Below, piece by piece: positions 12,540 through 24,527 of a stretch of 64,000 nt of DNA. The DNA is from Hymenolepis diminuta. Taxonomy: Eukaryota > Platyhelminthes > Cestoda > Cyclophyllidea > Hymenolepididae. The notes under the pieces were generated by a model. The model saw only the letters and a list, made by a program, of their open reading frames with translations, ran no database searches and was not told the DNA's origin. The translations under genes were made by a program, and so were the position numbers. Within the stretch, counting starts at the first letter, position 1. Every line of letters starts with the position of its first letter. The DNA lies in assembly GCA_900708905.1 (NCBI GenBank), contig CAADRB010000053.1, positions 186,001 to 250,000 of the forward strand. Reading direction: 5' to 3'.

Positions 12540-12745
12540 AAACTGCAAACGAAAATGGGTCACATATACACGCATACTCAGTGACTCAAATGTGTGAAAT
12601 TAAGCGACTATTAAGCCCCCTATCACTAAGTTTTAGCCTACTGCCTATAAACTCGATTGTGTCTTAATGACTTGCCCAAACTCGATAACACCATCAGATC
12701 AATGTTCGATGACCTCAGATTGTATCTACAATTTACTATCGGTTT
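12540..12745 (+). repeat. Dispersed repeat family L, copy 1
   Basis: Shares CAGTGACTCAA(A/G)TGTGTGAAAT, AAGCGA, and a later TATCACTA with about 13390-13500. Its distal half (GTCTTAATGAC...CTCGATAA...GATGACCTCA) aligns with 14440-14620. The three copies sit in the same orientation within 2.1 kb. Confidence 0.5.
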
Positions 12746-13389
12746 AAATCACAAGCCTATTTAGAGTAAGCTTGCATGGAAGGAGGGTAGTATTCTGGAA
12801 TCTCTGCAGAGGGAAACTTCATTTAAATTACTGTAATTAATCATTCCTACAATTAAATGCGTATCTATGGATATCGCCTTCTCGCATGACAATCTCTTAG
12901 TATGATCGATAACTCATCAAGATGAACATTTAAAGTAGTACTAATTTTAAGGGTAAGGCTAAGTTAATACTCTGACCGAATTAACCTTAGAGCTATTTCC
13001 TTACAAATTAATGACCTTCATAAAGACTAACAGAACAACCTTTCCCAAAAAAAATCAGATGACCGAGAATTCGGCTGGACAAGGCGGATGTATTGGACAA
13101 ACGTAGATGAATGAGAAAGAAGGATGAGTAGTAAGAAGAGAAAGTAAAAATTAGGGGAGCTGGGCACAAACATCTAAATATTTAAATGCGAAATAATGAG
13201 AAAGTGAAATAAAGCAAGAGGAATTGACCGATTCATGTGTCACACTGTGATAATTAGGACAACCTGACCCATGAGTCATCGTGTTTGTACTACACGTTCA
13301 TTTAGAATTTACTGCGGATTTTGTGACCACATGACATAACAATCTTCTACAGATTCATCTGTTCTCCGGCTAACACATTCGTAATTGAG

Positions 13390-13500
13390 GGTGCTTTACA
13401 TACACGGATGCACCCAGTGACTCAAGTGTGTGAAATAAAGCGAGTATTTGACCTCTTATCACTACTTCTCCATCTAGTTTTCTTCTGTTTAAGTGGTCAA
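13390..13500 (+). repeat. Dispersed repeat family L, copy 2
   Basis: Begins at GATGCACCCAGTGACTCAA and runs through GTGTGAAATAAAGCGAGTA and CCTCTTATCACTA. It aligns with copy 1 over about 60 bases with few changes, then diverges. The 68-codon open frame across it starts in the repeat and is not considered a gene. Confidence 0.5.
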
Positions 13501-13839
13501 TTGCGTCTAAAGATATTGCCTTCTCCTGATAATCTAAACATTTCAGGTTATTTTCTTTACGTCAATATTCGGTCACCCCAGCTTGTACATACGATTACAT
13601 TTTTTGATATATAAGAACGAATCACTGAGTATATTTCCAAATCTAATTAAAGGAAGCGATATGTCAGCACTAATCCTCGACAGAAGGAAACGTTCCGCAA
13701 ACCCTCGTATTACGCATTCTACTACTTATATGTCTGTTTGTCCTAATTGCCACATTGAGGTACATAAAGAGGGTTACCACAGTCAGCTTTCCTTAATATA
13801 TCCTAGTTCGATGTTTCACACTAATTTTGTATCAAAGCA

Positions 13840-14070
13840 CACTGTTTAGACGTGCATACCCAGTTCCCTTATTTCCTATTTCTCTTTCTATTACTCTCTT
13901 TTATCTCTCATTCCTCACTCACAGTTCAATATGTCAGTGTTCCAACTTAGTTCTTGGTTCTCTGATTTTGGGAAAGTTATTATTATCTTGTAAACCATTA
14001 TTTAGGTCATTACACTTGTGTGGGGTTATTTCTAAAGTGAAAGGTAGTTTTATCAACTTTACTCTCTAAA
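13840..14070 (+). repeat. Dispersed repeat family A, copy 4 (partial)
   Basis: Contains the family's C/T-rich core, a CACTTGTGTGG block comparable with CACATGTGG in copy 2, and TTTTGGGAAAGTTATTATTA comparable with TTTGGGAAAGGCTACTGTTA. Order and orientation are the same as in copies 1-3, but divergence is higher. Confidence 0.45.
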
Positions 14071-14439
14071 AAGAAAGCAATATTCTATCATCCTTCCTTT
14101 GATTAGTTTCAGTCAATGTAATTTCATTCATCGAATATGTATCGGCGGATATTAATCACATCGCATTCGACCTGGCGGCAGTTTGGTAACTAAATTTGAA
14201 GTCCTTTAGGAAAGTTAACGAAATGCCTTCTAAATTTTTTTCGAACGAATTAAGTGTAAATGAAGATGCATCGAAATTATAGTGAACAAGTAATTAATTG
14301 AGTTCGTGAATTGCCTGATTGATTTGTAAGTGACGGCAATGGATAAAGAGACTAATTTACTACCTTGGTGAATCAACATTGATTAAACGGTGAGGGTCCC
14401 AAAGCAAAAAGTTACAAGGACAAATATGAATGAGGACAT

Positions 14440-14620
14440 TTCGAAAACTCAGAAGATTAAACGTGCGAAATAAAAACAAGTACTTGATCTTATATTTTTA
14501 TAGTGTTGACATCTGCACAAAAGGCCAGTTTTAATGCCCTCCTTAAACTTAATAATATCGTCAAGTCAGTGTCCTCGCATTCGGTGACCTCAAAAATCAG
14601 CATTTATTTAACAGGAAAGA
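14440..14620 (+). repeat. Dispersed repeat family L, copy 3
   Basis: A more diverged copy: ACTCAGAAGATTAAACGTGC, GAAATAAAAACAAGTA, then CCTTAAACTTAATAATATCG and GGTGACCTCA. The landmarks follow the same order as copy 1. Confidence 0.4.
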
Positions 14621-16313
14621 CGAAAAAAACCTTCATTCGGGATTAAGTTTAAATGCATTTACTATCTGACATACTGACCTAAACTCAAAAGGTAAAAGGG
14701 TACATGTTGGCAAAGGCAGAAAGTTAAATCATTTATCGCCCATGGCAGAGCCAAAAGATTTTACGACTGTTAATCATGGGGCAACATGTAAGCACGTAGG
14801 AAGAAAAGCCACATTAACAGAATAGAAGGAATGGAGGTAACGAAGTGAGAGTCAGAGAATCAGGCCAACCCTGCTTCATCTGAGCCCCAGAATCAGCAGG
14901 TTGTCTGTTTTCTGAATTTTAAATCTGAAGTTCATCATCTTTTATCGTCATCCATAATGACATAATTTCATTCAATTTAGGGTTATTATTTTTTCACATT
15001 ATTTTGAACACTCATCTCTTGAACAAAGGAGCCTACTTGTTATTTAATTATCTTCGGATTTGTAGGGATCAATTCTCATCTCACTTTCTCATTGAGGTTA
15101 CACGCATAATTTCTCTTCAAGCACACCTTTTAGCTGTTATTGGTGTTCAGTGATGTTAGGAAAGGGTGTCTTTGAAAGATTTAGGTCCAAATTCAGCCTT
15201 CTTTCTGGTTAATTTGTACTTTGGCTCCTTTACTGTTTCAATACTATTTGAGGTAAAGCACAATGGATAGTAAGGTCTACTACAGCTAACTATCTAACCC
15301 AACTGATTGCGGCAAACTCTCCAAATGTGACAGGGGGTCATGCTATTCTGTGTGGTGGAAACCGACCAAAATGTGGAAAATCGTTATGTCCGTCTACAGT
15401 AGTCATCGTTTTTATCTCAAGTGTGAGTCGATGACCTCGGAAGTGTCGACAAGAGGTTACCTAAGCTAAAACTCATCCGTATAAATTTGATTGCCAAAAG
15501 TCTTAATGAAGGTTTCCATTTAAGAAGAGTATTGCGCCTTCTTATCAGCATTAAATGAGGAAATGGTATAGCAATCAAAATGTCCATAAAATGACAGGTT
15601 ATATCCTCACTGCCACGCCATCGGCATCAGTTAATCATGGGTAACGGAGGGAAAGGATAATGCAAATTTCCTGTCACAGAGACTAGGATATTAAATCTGC
15701 CTAAGATGATTGCTGAAAAAAAGATGTATTTCTTTAGCTGGTATCAAATCCGTAAATCTCAGCTTATAATAGCAAAATGTTCTTAAGCAATGAAGATAGG
15801 AGTGGTATTAACAATCATTCTTTAAGTTTTAAGTTGTGAAATTAGCTTTGTTTTGGTATCAAACTGATTGTTGCTATTTTGTTAAATAACGTGATTTCAC
15901 AAGTTCTTTAATGCAAACCAGTACAATCGTTCCCTTTTCTTCTCGAAAACCTATTTCCCAGCTGAAATGAATTTCTCAAGTGTCCTAAAGGAATGAAGGA
16001 TAAAGAGGCACAAAATTACAACTCAAGCATATGAGGAATCTTTACTTTTCAAGAATGAAATCCTCATATATAACTTTCCCCTGCCTTCGGTAAATGAGAT
16101 ATTGAAGGGTACAGAAAGAAAGATTTCTCGGGTTATTTGCATTTTTTATTCATCAATGCCGATCACATAGGACGGTAAATGAGCTTTAATTTAGATCGAA
16201 TGTGATTGCACGGAGACTTGGTCTTGGTAGATTATTTAGGAGTTCTGGGAGAGGTAAAAGCACAGCAACCTTCTTTATGTCCCTTTAGGCGGCATATTTA
16301 ATTTGTCTGTTGA

Positions 16314-16502
16314 TCAAGCAGACAGGATTTTGGGACTGATTGCTGCTTGGACACGACAGTCTCGGGACAAGCCGGGCTGGAACGATATTTGGCATGGAAG
16401 ATTCAGGGAGTGCTTGAAATTCGTCACTTTTACTCTATTTCTAACCGTTGGGTGCGATTTCATATAATCATCGGCTGCCGCTGTTGCTGTAGAAGGTACC
16501 AT
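16314..16502 (-). CDS. Small unrecognised open frame (62 codons)
   Basis: Begins with a true ATG (16502-16500) and ends in TGA. The N-terminus is rich in Ala/Thr (STATAAADDY), followed by a basic middle (TVRNRVKVTNFK) and two cysteines. Its G+C is higher than the flanks and its codon choice looks more coding-like than the usual random frames here. No domain, signal peptide, splice partner or poly(A) signal was identified. It may be a single exon, part of an old mobile element, or chance. Confidence 0.15.
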   Translation of the reverse strand: MVPSTATAAADDYMKSHPTVRNRVKVTNFKHSLNLPCQISFQPGLSRDCRVQAAISPKILSA

Positions 16503-16669
16503 AGGAGATAATAGTAAAATGGGAGATAGAGAACAATTTTTGGTAGATGTGATAGGAATACCACGAGAATATTTGGTCTCAATTTTTACAGAAAAAACTT
16601 AAGCTCTCCAACATTTTGTAAGGTATTGAATGGTCCATTGTTTCTTGAGAAATCGTAGATTTTTTTACT

Positions 16670-16880
16670 TTCAGCATTGTATAAATCATTAGGAATGGTA
16701 AATATTATTTGCTCGCTACTTTTCATGAACTTATTAGCCTTCTAAAAATGCTGACAGAGCCAGGCCTCAAGAATAACTCGAGATTGAGTAAACTACCGCA
16801 ATTTACTCAAAATTATGCACAACAACGACCACGTAATTTGGCAAATTTAACAATTGTGCTAATTTTTTTAACAATCAACA
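16670..16880 (+). repeat. Dispersed repeat family J, copy 2
   Basis: Aligns with 330-540: GCTCGCTAC, AACTTATTAGCCT, AATAACTCGAGATTGAGTAA and GGCAAATTTAACAATT correspond to GCTCGCCAC, AACTTATTAGCCT, AATAACGCGGGATTAAGTAA and AGCACATTTTAGCAATT. Confidence 0.6.
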
Positions 16881-17584
16881 ATTGCTAATCTACTTTTTCC
16901 TTGATAGAAATTATCTATTTTCAGCTAACAAATCAACATATTAAATTACCAATATAATGAAAACTGCTTGAATGGTGCGAACATGCTGAGACGGATGAAA
17001 AAAAACCATGAAAATATTGATTATGTTATCTGCTAGGGAATGAAGTATACGTTTTTGATGCCTAGGTAAAATTATCCTATTCCTTTTAACAAATTCCTTC
17101 TTCTGATGCCAAATTTTTGGATTACCGTTCGTATCAGGGAGTGAGGTCTCCCACAGCAAAATTACTGGCTAGCCAGACAGCCACTGAATCCCTATCTAGG
17201 TTTTACTCAAACAACTACTTTTTACTAGAAAGGGAACGAAGAGAACTCGTCTTTGAGTTTCATTTCTTCCGGCTTCTTTCTCTGGATCTTAGGGACTGTT
17301 TTCATAGTAAGGTCCCAGTGAGCAGCCTTGATCAGATAAATTGCTACCAGTGGTATTACTATTATTGAGATCCAAACAAAAGGAGAATAACTTAATTTAA
17401 ATCTTTCATTTTTTCATGACATATCCATGAAATAGACAGTGAGAGAAATTTGGGGATCAGAAAATTTCATATTTTTCATCTAAACGTAGTTAACGGTAAG
17501 GCAGTCCAACATAGGTTAAGAGATGAGAATCGAGTAAAGTTAAAAATAAGATCAGATCATCAAAAGTGGTACAAAATTTGACCT

Positions 17585-17715
17585 TCATACTCGGGTTGTG
17601 CACTTTTTTCTCTTTGGATAAACTCCACTGCTTCATATTCCAATGTTCACAATGAAGAATTTGTTTCCTATTTCCTGAGTGAATTCATATTTGCAAAGTT
17701 CAGAGCTTATTGGCT
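17585..17715 (+). repeat. Dispersed repeat family I, copy 2
   Basis: Aligns with 3150-3300. The clearest match is the end: TTCCTGAGTGAATTCATATT followed by TGCAAAGTTCAGAGC, against TACCTGAGTGAAATCATATT followed by TGCAGAGTGCATAAC. Confidence 0.55.
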
Positions 17716-20700
17716 AATAGATAAATCCAGATTGTTAATCAATCATTTCAGGTACATATTTTTCTTTTAATAGGCGAGATTCAGGCAGGTGATAAAAGCT
17801 AACGTGGATGTAACATAACATTACCTAGCATACCCTGGATATGATATCTCATTGGCCAACTAGCTAAATCATTTATACCGTTTATCAGAGTACTTTTATC
17901 TTGTGAATACATACTAACTGGTTAAGAAAGTGCAATTTTCATGTTCCTGTGTTTTTAGTGGTTTAGAAGCTACGAAATCTGATTAACCGGTGTCTAATGT
18001 TTGGGACATGGTCTGAACTAATATTAACTTATTAAACGCATCTGCGTCGACACAAACGTAAATGCCACCGTAATCACTGGTAGGACGGTGGGTAACAACT
18101 AACGTAATCTAGATCCAGAAGAAGAAGACTCTTAATTTAGCGAAAGCTTTTCTTCACTCTATTTATGCCCAAACTAGATTTAGGGCTGGTTGGCCAGTGA
18201 TATAGAAGTGAGAGTATTCAATTACCTGATGTGAGCTAGTGCGAACAGTAGCACAAATGCTGGGTAAAGAAGTTTGTTCAGAGCTTCGCAAATATTAGTT
18301 CGGCCTCCTATTAGAAACCCGACAGCTTACATCTACTGTTCAATCCGACGATTAGTTCTGGTTAAATGCTGTTTCTAATGATAAGGTCCCGAAATATCTT
18401 TTGGAAATATCTTCATCATTATAATCTAGGGGTTTTCATAATTTTTCCTGGATAGAATCATCTATGGTTCACACCTTCGACTCACTAAACTAAACTGAAA
18501 TTTTGACACTGGCATTGACCCAAATGGTACGATCTAAGGAACGTGTTTCTTATAAAGAGCCTAGTAACCGATACAGAGATGATGCTGACCTACTAATTAC
18601 TCTCCTGCAGTCCACATGGTTTGTCAGACACTCCATACGTCAGGTCAATCGATCACTGCGGTAACTAGGACGGGGGTTGAAAGTAGAAGGTTGATGGTTG
18701 GGAGGGCAAGGGAGGGGGAGTAATACAACAGGGTACTGGTACACGTTGAAGTGTGCCAGACATCCAAAGCTCCTTGATCTAGGCCGATTCTGACAGGCGC
18801 TAGTGACTAGGGTTTCTGTAGAACACTCATTTTTCATTCTAGGCGAAGTTATATACTATTTGCTAGGTTTAAGCTCCACATACACACCAGTGGTTGGGAC
18901 TGAATTCTTTATTAAGCAGGAAAATTGGGTTGTTCTTTAATTTTTGGTCTGCAGTACATGTATTAAAAGGACTGCGTGACTGTTCGTACACCTAAAGCGA
19001 ATACTCGAAAGGGTTTTATTACAATTCATAAATTATAAAAACTGGTTAGGGTTTCAAATTCCTAAGGTCATTCTCATTTCCTATTTCGGAAATCGTTAAA
19101 TGATCGTCGTTTCGCATTCAGCCTTTAAAAATACTCGTTCACTGTTAGTAGAATATTTAATATGACTACTAAATAAGAGCTTAATAATCCGTAAATATGA
19201 TACAAATGAAATATACGCTTATTTACAGACTTAGCACGTATTAATTCTAATCGGATAAGAATATCAGAATATAAATTAGGCATAGGGGATTGAGACATCT
19301 TTCGTGGGATACGAAATTTTACTCCCTCAGTTCAGTTTACTCAGTTCAGAAGAATTGGTGCTGTTGTTTTTTTGACAAATCCTGGACGTAATGTTAAAAT
19401 GGCGAATGACATTCAGGTATGCGACATCTTAAACAACCCTTGTCTTTCAAAAGACTTAAAGCATCCGAGAATCGGATATTTGAAATTCCTACACCTGTGC
19501 AAACATGCAAAACATGTTTATAATGTAAAAGAATTGTTTTCTTTTCTGTGAACATTCTTATATCGTTGGCAGCCTGGCACTTCATTATTATTTGTTAGAA
19601 TTCTATGGGAATGGGCTTTACACTTTACGGAAGGGAATAAATTTTTTTAGCTGTTTTAGCCCTGATAGTTTTTGACGTCTTAATTGAATAGCTCCAGTCA
19701 CAACTTAGTGTATGCTTTCTAATTCTCGTTGATGCCTGATTACTCGAAAGAGGTTTTATGGTAAGAGAACTGAGAAGATTTGTCGCAACAAGCGATTAGA
19801 TGACAGCATTTATTACCTTTAAAGATGAAACCCTCCTTTTATACGTAACTGTTGAGGAACCAGAGTGAAAATCTTCAGCGTAAACGGACAGAATTCATTA
19901 GCTTTATTCCTCATACATACATTTTCCCATTATTGGTTTCTAACGCTCATACCTGGAAATGGAATTCCAATAAACTATTCGCTAACCAGGTAGTCATTAA
20001 CTTCCAATATGTCCTAATCTTAATAATGAGCTGACTGATTTATGGGATTTCTGTCTTCTTTCATTACTGTTTATTCATTACTCACTTAGGTATTTTGCGA
20101 CAAGTTAATCCTGTCGAATGATAGTACCAACTCAGGTATCTCTGTCTTCATCTAATAGGATGTCAATGATTATTAATCCATTGTAGAGGTAGTTATAAAA
20201 AGGCTTCTCCGCCAAGATCATTTGATATACTTCCACTTTAAAGAGTACTAAATGCTCACTCTGAAGATTCACTCACTGTCAAATAACCGGAAATTTGTCT
20301 CTATGTAGAAGGATTCTGCGTCGTTCTGTGAATGACTGGATCCGAGAATCACGGATCTAAGGAAGAAATTTCGAATAAGTTCCGGCTTTTAATAAATTCA
20401 GTTTGATTTATGAGGTAAAGTAGCTCTCCATCATACAATTACCCAGTTATAAATTAAGCGTAAAACAGTTAATTTATTTACTGACTAAAAATGAACGGAA
20501 AGTTTGATCATTTCATTGTGTGGTCATCTAGTCATTTTCTTTATAAGATTAGACTGTATGCAGCCACATTTAGCTAAATTCACAAAATTTTAGAATGCCA
20601 CATTCACATGTTTATTTTATTATTCAATTATCAGAATCAAAATATCGATTGTTTTCATTCTACTTTCTCCGCTTTATATGCCCTTCATAGGTCAGAATTC

Positions 20701-20774
20701 CTTATCAAAACAAACCGGAACTGTTGGCAGTCCTTAAGGTGGAGAAAGTTAATCATCCTTACTATTTACTTTAT

Positions 20775-20950
20775 CGTCTACTTAAACCCCACCCTCTTTC
20801 TCCCAAGCCATAGGAAAACTTACATGGAAGAGTGAAGTATGTTTACACTAAGTGTAACCTCCTAACTGTTTGCATAGTGATATGAAAAGGGGAAAACTTG
20901 GGAGTGGTACTTTCTGGTTTGTTTATAAAAAGCTTGAGGGACTAATAAGA
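20775..20950 (+). repeat. Local repeat family H, copy 1
   Basis: Contains a C/T-rich start (CCCCACCCTCTTTCTCCCAA), ATGGAAGAGTGAAG, and GGTTTGTTTATAAAAAG. The copy at 21490-21640 has CCCCTTTTCCCAA, ATGGAAGAATAAAA and GGTTTGTTTATAGAATA in the same order. Confidence 0.45.
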
Positions 20951-21136
20951 CACTCACCTTTGTCCCAACAAGTGAAAGATATGACCCGTAACACAACTCG
21001 TGATCCTATGGATATTTCTGTAGGGTTCGAGACTAACTTTCAACAAATTTCGAAATAAATTCACACTTAGTGAAGTGGCTTATCCTTTTTAAACCTAATA
21101 TTTTAGAGGAAATTTCATCAAGGTGGCTGATGTGTG

Positions 21137-21200
21137 TTGGTAGTCTAGTGGCTAACGTGCTCATTTGCAACGTCCAAAACAATAGGCGAAACCCACAAGA
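21137..21200 (+). repeat. tRNA-derived SINE-like fragment
   Basis: TTGGTAGTCTAGTGGCTAAC (21137-21156) is a clear A-box-type sequence as found at the 5' end of tRNAs and tRNA-derived SINEs. A weak B-box-like AGGCGAAACCC follows about 45 bases later. No cloverleaf can be closed, so a real tRNA gene is unlikely. Confidence 0.4.
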
Positions 21201-21305
21201 TTTAATGTAATTTCTCTTGTAATTAACTTTCATAAGTATCAAGCCCTTTATTATGTGGCAGTAATAGATCAGTAAAAATGGAGGGATGTGAAACGGGAAT
21301 CCTGT

Positions 21306-21316
21306 CCCCCCCCCCC
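21306..21316 (+). repeat. Poly-C tract
   Basis: Eleven C residues in a row, then a short CT-rich run, in otherwise A+T-rich DNA. Such tracts are prone to length change and to sequencing error. Confidence 0.9.
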
Positions 21317-21489
21317 TCTCCTTATTTCCCATAAACTAAAATTCCCCGCGTTCGTTTATCACTTCGACGTTGTGCTTTCTCTATGCCCCTCTTTTATACA
21401 TACACGCACGAACCATGTATTCAAATGTAGGCACAGAAGTTCAAACCCATTTATAGACACTATAGGGAACCAGCAGAGGGCGGAACTCG

Positions 21490-21640
21490 ATGTCCCCTTT
21501 AAATTTCCCCTTTTCCCAAAGTCTCGGATAGTTACTAAGGCTCTTCAACGTAAATAATGGAAGAATAAAACAGATAGAAAGCTAGGGAAAAGGGGATAAT
21601 AATACTTTATGGTTTGTTTATAGAATATATGATGGACGGA
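21490..21640 (+). repeat. Local repeat family H, copy 2
   Basis: Second of four copies within 2.5 kb. CCCCTTTAAATTTCCCCTTT at its start corresponds to CCCTTTAAACGCCCACTTCC in copy 3. Confidence 0.45.
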
Positions 21641-22104
21641 CACCGAAAATTACTACGTCTGTAGTTGAAACAATCCAGCAGTAACACATCTAATGATTTC
21701 GTAAACGTTACGACTTTTAGTCGTAGTTAAAGTAAGCCCAGCTATCAATTTCATTTCAATAAGTGAACGTCAGAAGCAAAATTTGAGAATTGTTGGAAAG
21801 ATTAGTTCTATTTTCCTTGTCAGTTAGGTTCATACTTAGATGCGATTGAGTCTAAATCTCGATTGTTATTCACTAGATAAGCAGTAACCCACTACAATGC
21901 ATTATATGTTTTCTATTGACTGATAGAGATATTTCAATGAAAATAGACCAATGTAAACAGGAAATATTTAATGGGAAAGGCATCGTACTTCTGTTGTATT
22001 TCCGTTTATGCTATGCTTTCCCATTTTATGAGTAACATATTGAACTGAACAATAAAATTTCAGTTTCCATTCTTCACACTAAGAAGGATTTACGAGAATG
22101 AAAT

Positions 22105-22290
22105 TTGGCTACCCTTTAAACGCCCACTTCCCCTAATTTCGAATATTTTTCCATGAATCTCCATAATGTAAAAATGGAAAATAAGATAGAGAAGATTTTG
22201 ATATTGTGAGAAAAAGGAAATTGACATATTCTGATTTGTTTCTAAAATCAATGATATATTTATTCTAATGAATTAAAAACGCGAAGTGGG
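22105..22290 (+). repeat. Local repeat family H, copy 3
   Basis: Landmarks are CCCTTTAAA, then GGAAAATAAGATAGAGAAGA, TTTTGATATTG, GAGAAAAAGGAAATTGA and CTGATTTGTTTCTAAAATCA. Each has a counterpart in order in copy 4. Confidence 0.55.
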
Positions 22291-23054
22291 AAATACTTCC
22301 TAATTGACTTGACTTATTTGCTTTTCCCATTGCTTTGATTGCGTTGCAGTATTGTGCACGGCCATAAAAATGGAAATCGAATTTCATTTATACTAATCAA
22401 GTGACGGAAATACACTTGCAAATACTGCTCAGTTGTTAAATAGTAAGATGAGGATACTAGCATATCGTCTGTCTGCCCCAGTTCAGTATAAGTAAACAAT
22501 TTTCACTAATACAAACTAATATTTAAAGATAATCACTTTAACTTTAATAGATTAGAGAGAAAATAATTCTAACTTTAAGAAAGAAATCGTCGCCCTCTTT
22601 GGTAAATGTAATTTTGAAGGCTCTACATCCCTCGATCAATTTTTTGCGATCGGTTGGATTAAAGGGGAATGTTACCGTTAATTTCAGTATATCTAAATCA
22701 ATCTCGAAAACTTTATTAGTGCAAAGCGAAAGAAAAAAATTACATTTAAATGCTGAATTCGGATTTTTCAAAGAGCTGTTTGGCTTTCTCTATCGATTTA
22801 TTTTCGAGACCTTTAAAACTTGTAATATGCTTCCACTTTTGTGAATCTAAATAACGATTGGTCGACTAGATAGCAGACTCGCTTATCCTGATAAGTTGCA
22901 ATGGTAGATTGAATGTTTGACATATAGTAATCTATGAATTTTATAACCTTACCAAAGTTTATTTATGTTAATATTATGTTTTCCTAACAAGAGAATATTT
23001 CAGCTCGGTTGCAATATTTCCAATGCTAGTTGGGAGGATTAACAGAGGACGAAA

Positions 23055-23260
23055 TTTCGTTCCCCTTAAACCATTCCTGAGATATAGATAATTTATGGGT
23101 CTTTATCATAAACAAGGGAAAAATAAGACGGAAAAGATTTTCATGGATAGAAACTTCCACCAAGGAGGAAGTGTAATGGAAGTGGGGAAAGCCAAGTTGA
23201 TATGAATTTACAAATTTGTTTCGACAAATATTATTGATTTCGGCCGCAAAGAGGGAAATT
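23055..23260 (+). repeat. Local repeat family H, copy 4
   Basis: GGGAAAAATAAGACGGAAAAG, TTTTCATGG, GTGGGGAAAGCCAAGTTGA and ACAAATTTGTTTCGACAAAT align with copy 3; the latter half is slightly longer because of a purine-rich insertion (about 23160-23185). Confidence 0.55.
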
Positions 23261-24329
23261 TGCAGAAAACAGATTGCTACTAATCGATTATCAACGATGT
23301 ATTTAATCAGTGAATATATCGGATATCGTCTAAATGACCTTCTGAAGCTTCATATTCTATTGTCCATCCATACTTCTATTTTTACATCCTAAATACCTTC
23401 TTACATATATTTCATTTCCATTTATTCTCGTCAATTGTTAATTGTAGAAGTCGCAGCTTTCTATGAGATCTAATGTTAGGAAATATCTGGAGGCTATAGG
23501 TTAAATCCAAACCGTAGTTAATATGTCATGGAAACTACATTTTTCAATTTATAAATTGAATATTTGAAAAAAACGTTGCAGTTTATAAGGTCATGTTACT
23601 TAATATATATTCATGCTTCAGATAAATTGATATTATTCAAATCTAAGTGCTCGAATTCAGAGCAGCACAACTTCAGAACTCTGCACTTGCTACTATTCGC
23701 CTCAAAACTCATTAAAGACAAGCATATAATTCACTTGCCTGTATTTGAGTAAGAGGTGGTCGAATTTTTCCAGTCGTATATTTAAATAAAAGCACAGGTC
23801 CTTTTGTACTCGTACCGAGCCGAGCCTAGTACAGCTTTCGCACATATTTCACTGAGAGGAGTTGTGGTTATTGCTTACAAGCACGAACAGGTTATCGAGG
23901 GCCCAAGAAGAATCCTCATGCACCCCTCCCCCCACATCGCCCAAGCTACTCAAGCCACACCTGTCTCGAATACCTGGAGAGAGAGAATTCGTTTCTGTCC
24001 CGCACACACATGCACAGAGCCACCCCGAAGAAAAAGGCCATTTCCATACTATTTCAAATGAACCACAAAGAACCCGCATCTCATGAATGTTAATGAGTAG
24101 TCACTGCGGTTTTAGGGGGCTCCACGGTTTTTCCACACTAAGGAGCACGTGATCTCTACTAGCGTGTACAGTGAGGGGTGTTAGCTAGGAAATACCCTAA
24201 GAACAAACGGAAGGGGGTGGGAAGGACAACTAGAATGTATGAGCAAAACTTGCTTGAACATGACTACTTTTGCGTATTGTTTGTATCTGCCCTGAAAGAA
24301 ATCTTCTCACTGGGTTTATTTTGTTTCAG

Positions 24330-24411
24330 GGTGCTGGTGATCAACTACAACTTTGAAAGGAGGAAGCCGGTTCCTGAGATGAACGAATTTGAAGACAAGA
24401 TTCTGCTTTGA
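24330..24411 (+). CDS. Candidate orphan 3'-terminal exon, protein unknown
   Basis: A strong acceptor (TTTATTTTGTTTCAG, AG at 24328-24329) is followed by a phase-2 reading frame. It encodes 26 residues, starting VLVINYNFERRKPV and ending EDKILL, then TGA (24409-24411). A canonical AATAAA lies at 24522-24527, 111 bases after the stop. The peptide is charged and unlike the low-complexity frames around it. The upstream exons are uncertain. One phase-compatible donor is GA|GTAAGA at 23748/23749, closing an open frame at 23581-23748, but that frame does not look convincingly coding. I do not recognise the protein. Confidence 0.3.
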
Positions 24412-24521
24412 TCAAATCAACGAAAGGTTAAAGAGATAATCATAAAAAGGCTGGGAAATGTTGATAAATGTTAAATATGACCCTCTGCGCAATGTTAGAA
24501 AGTGCTATTAGTCCATTTACA

Positions 24522-24527
24522 AATAAA
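24522..24527 (+). terminator. Possible poly(A) signal AATAAA
   Basis: Lies 111 bases after the stop codon of the candidate 3' exon, a normal distance for a short 3' UTR. AATAAA also occurs often by chance in such A+T-rich DNA, so it only adds weak support. Confidence 0.3.
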
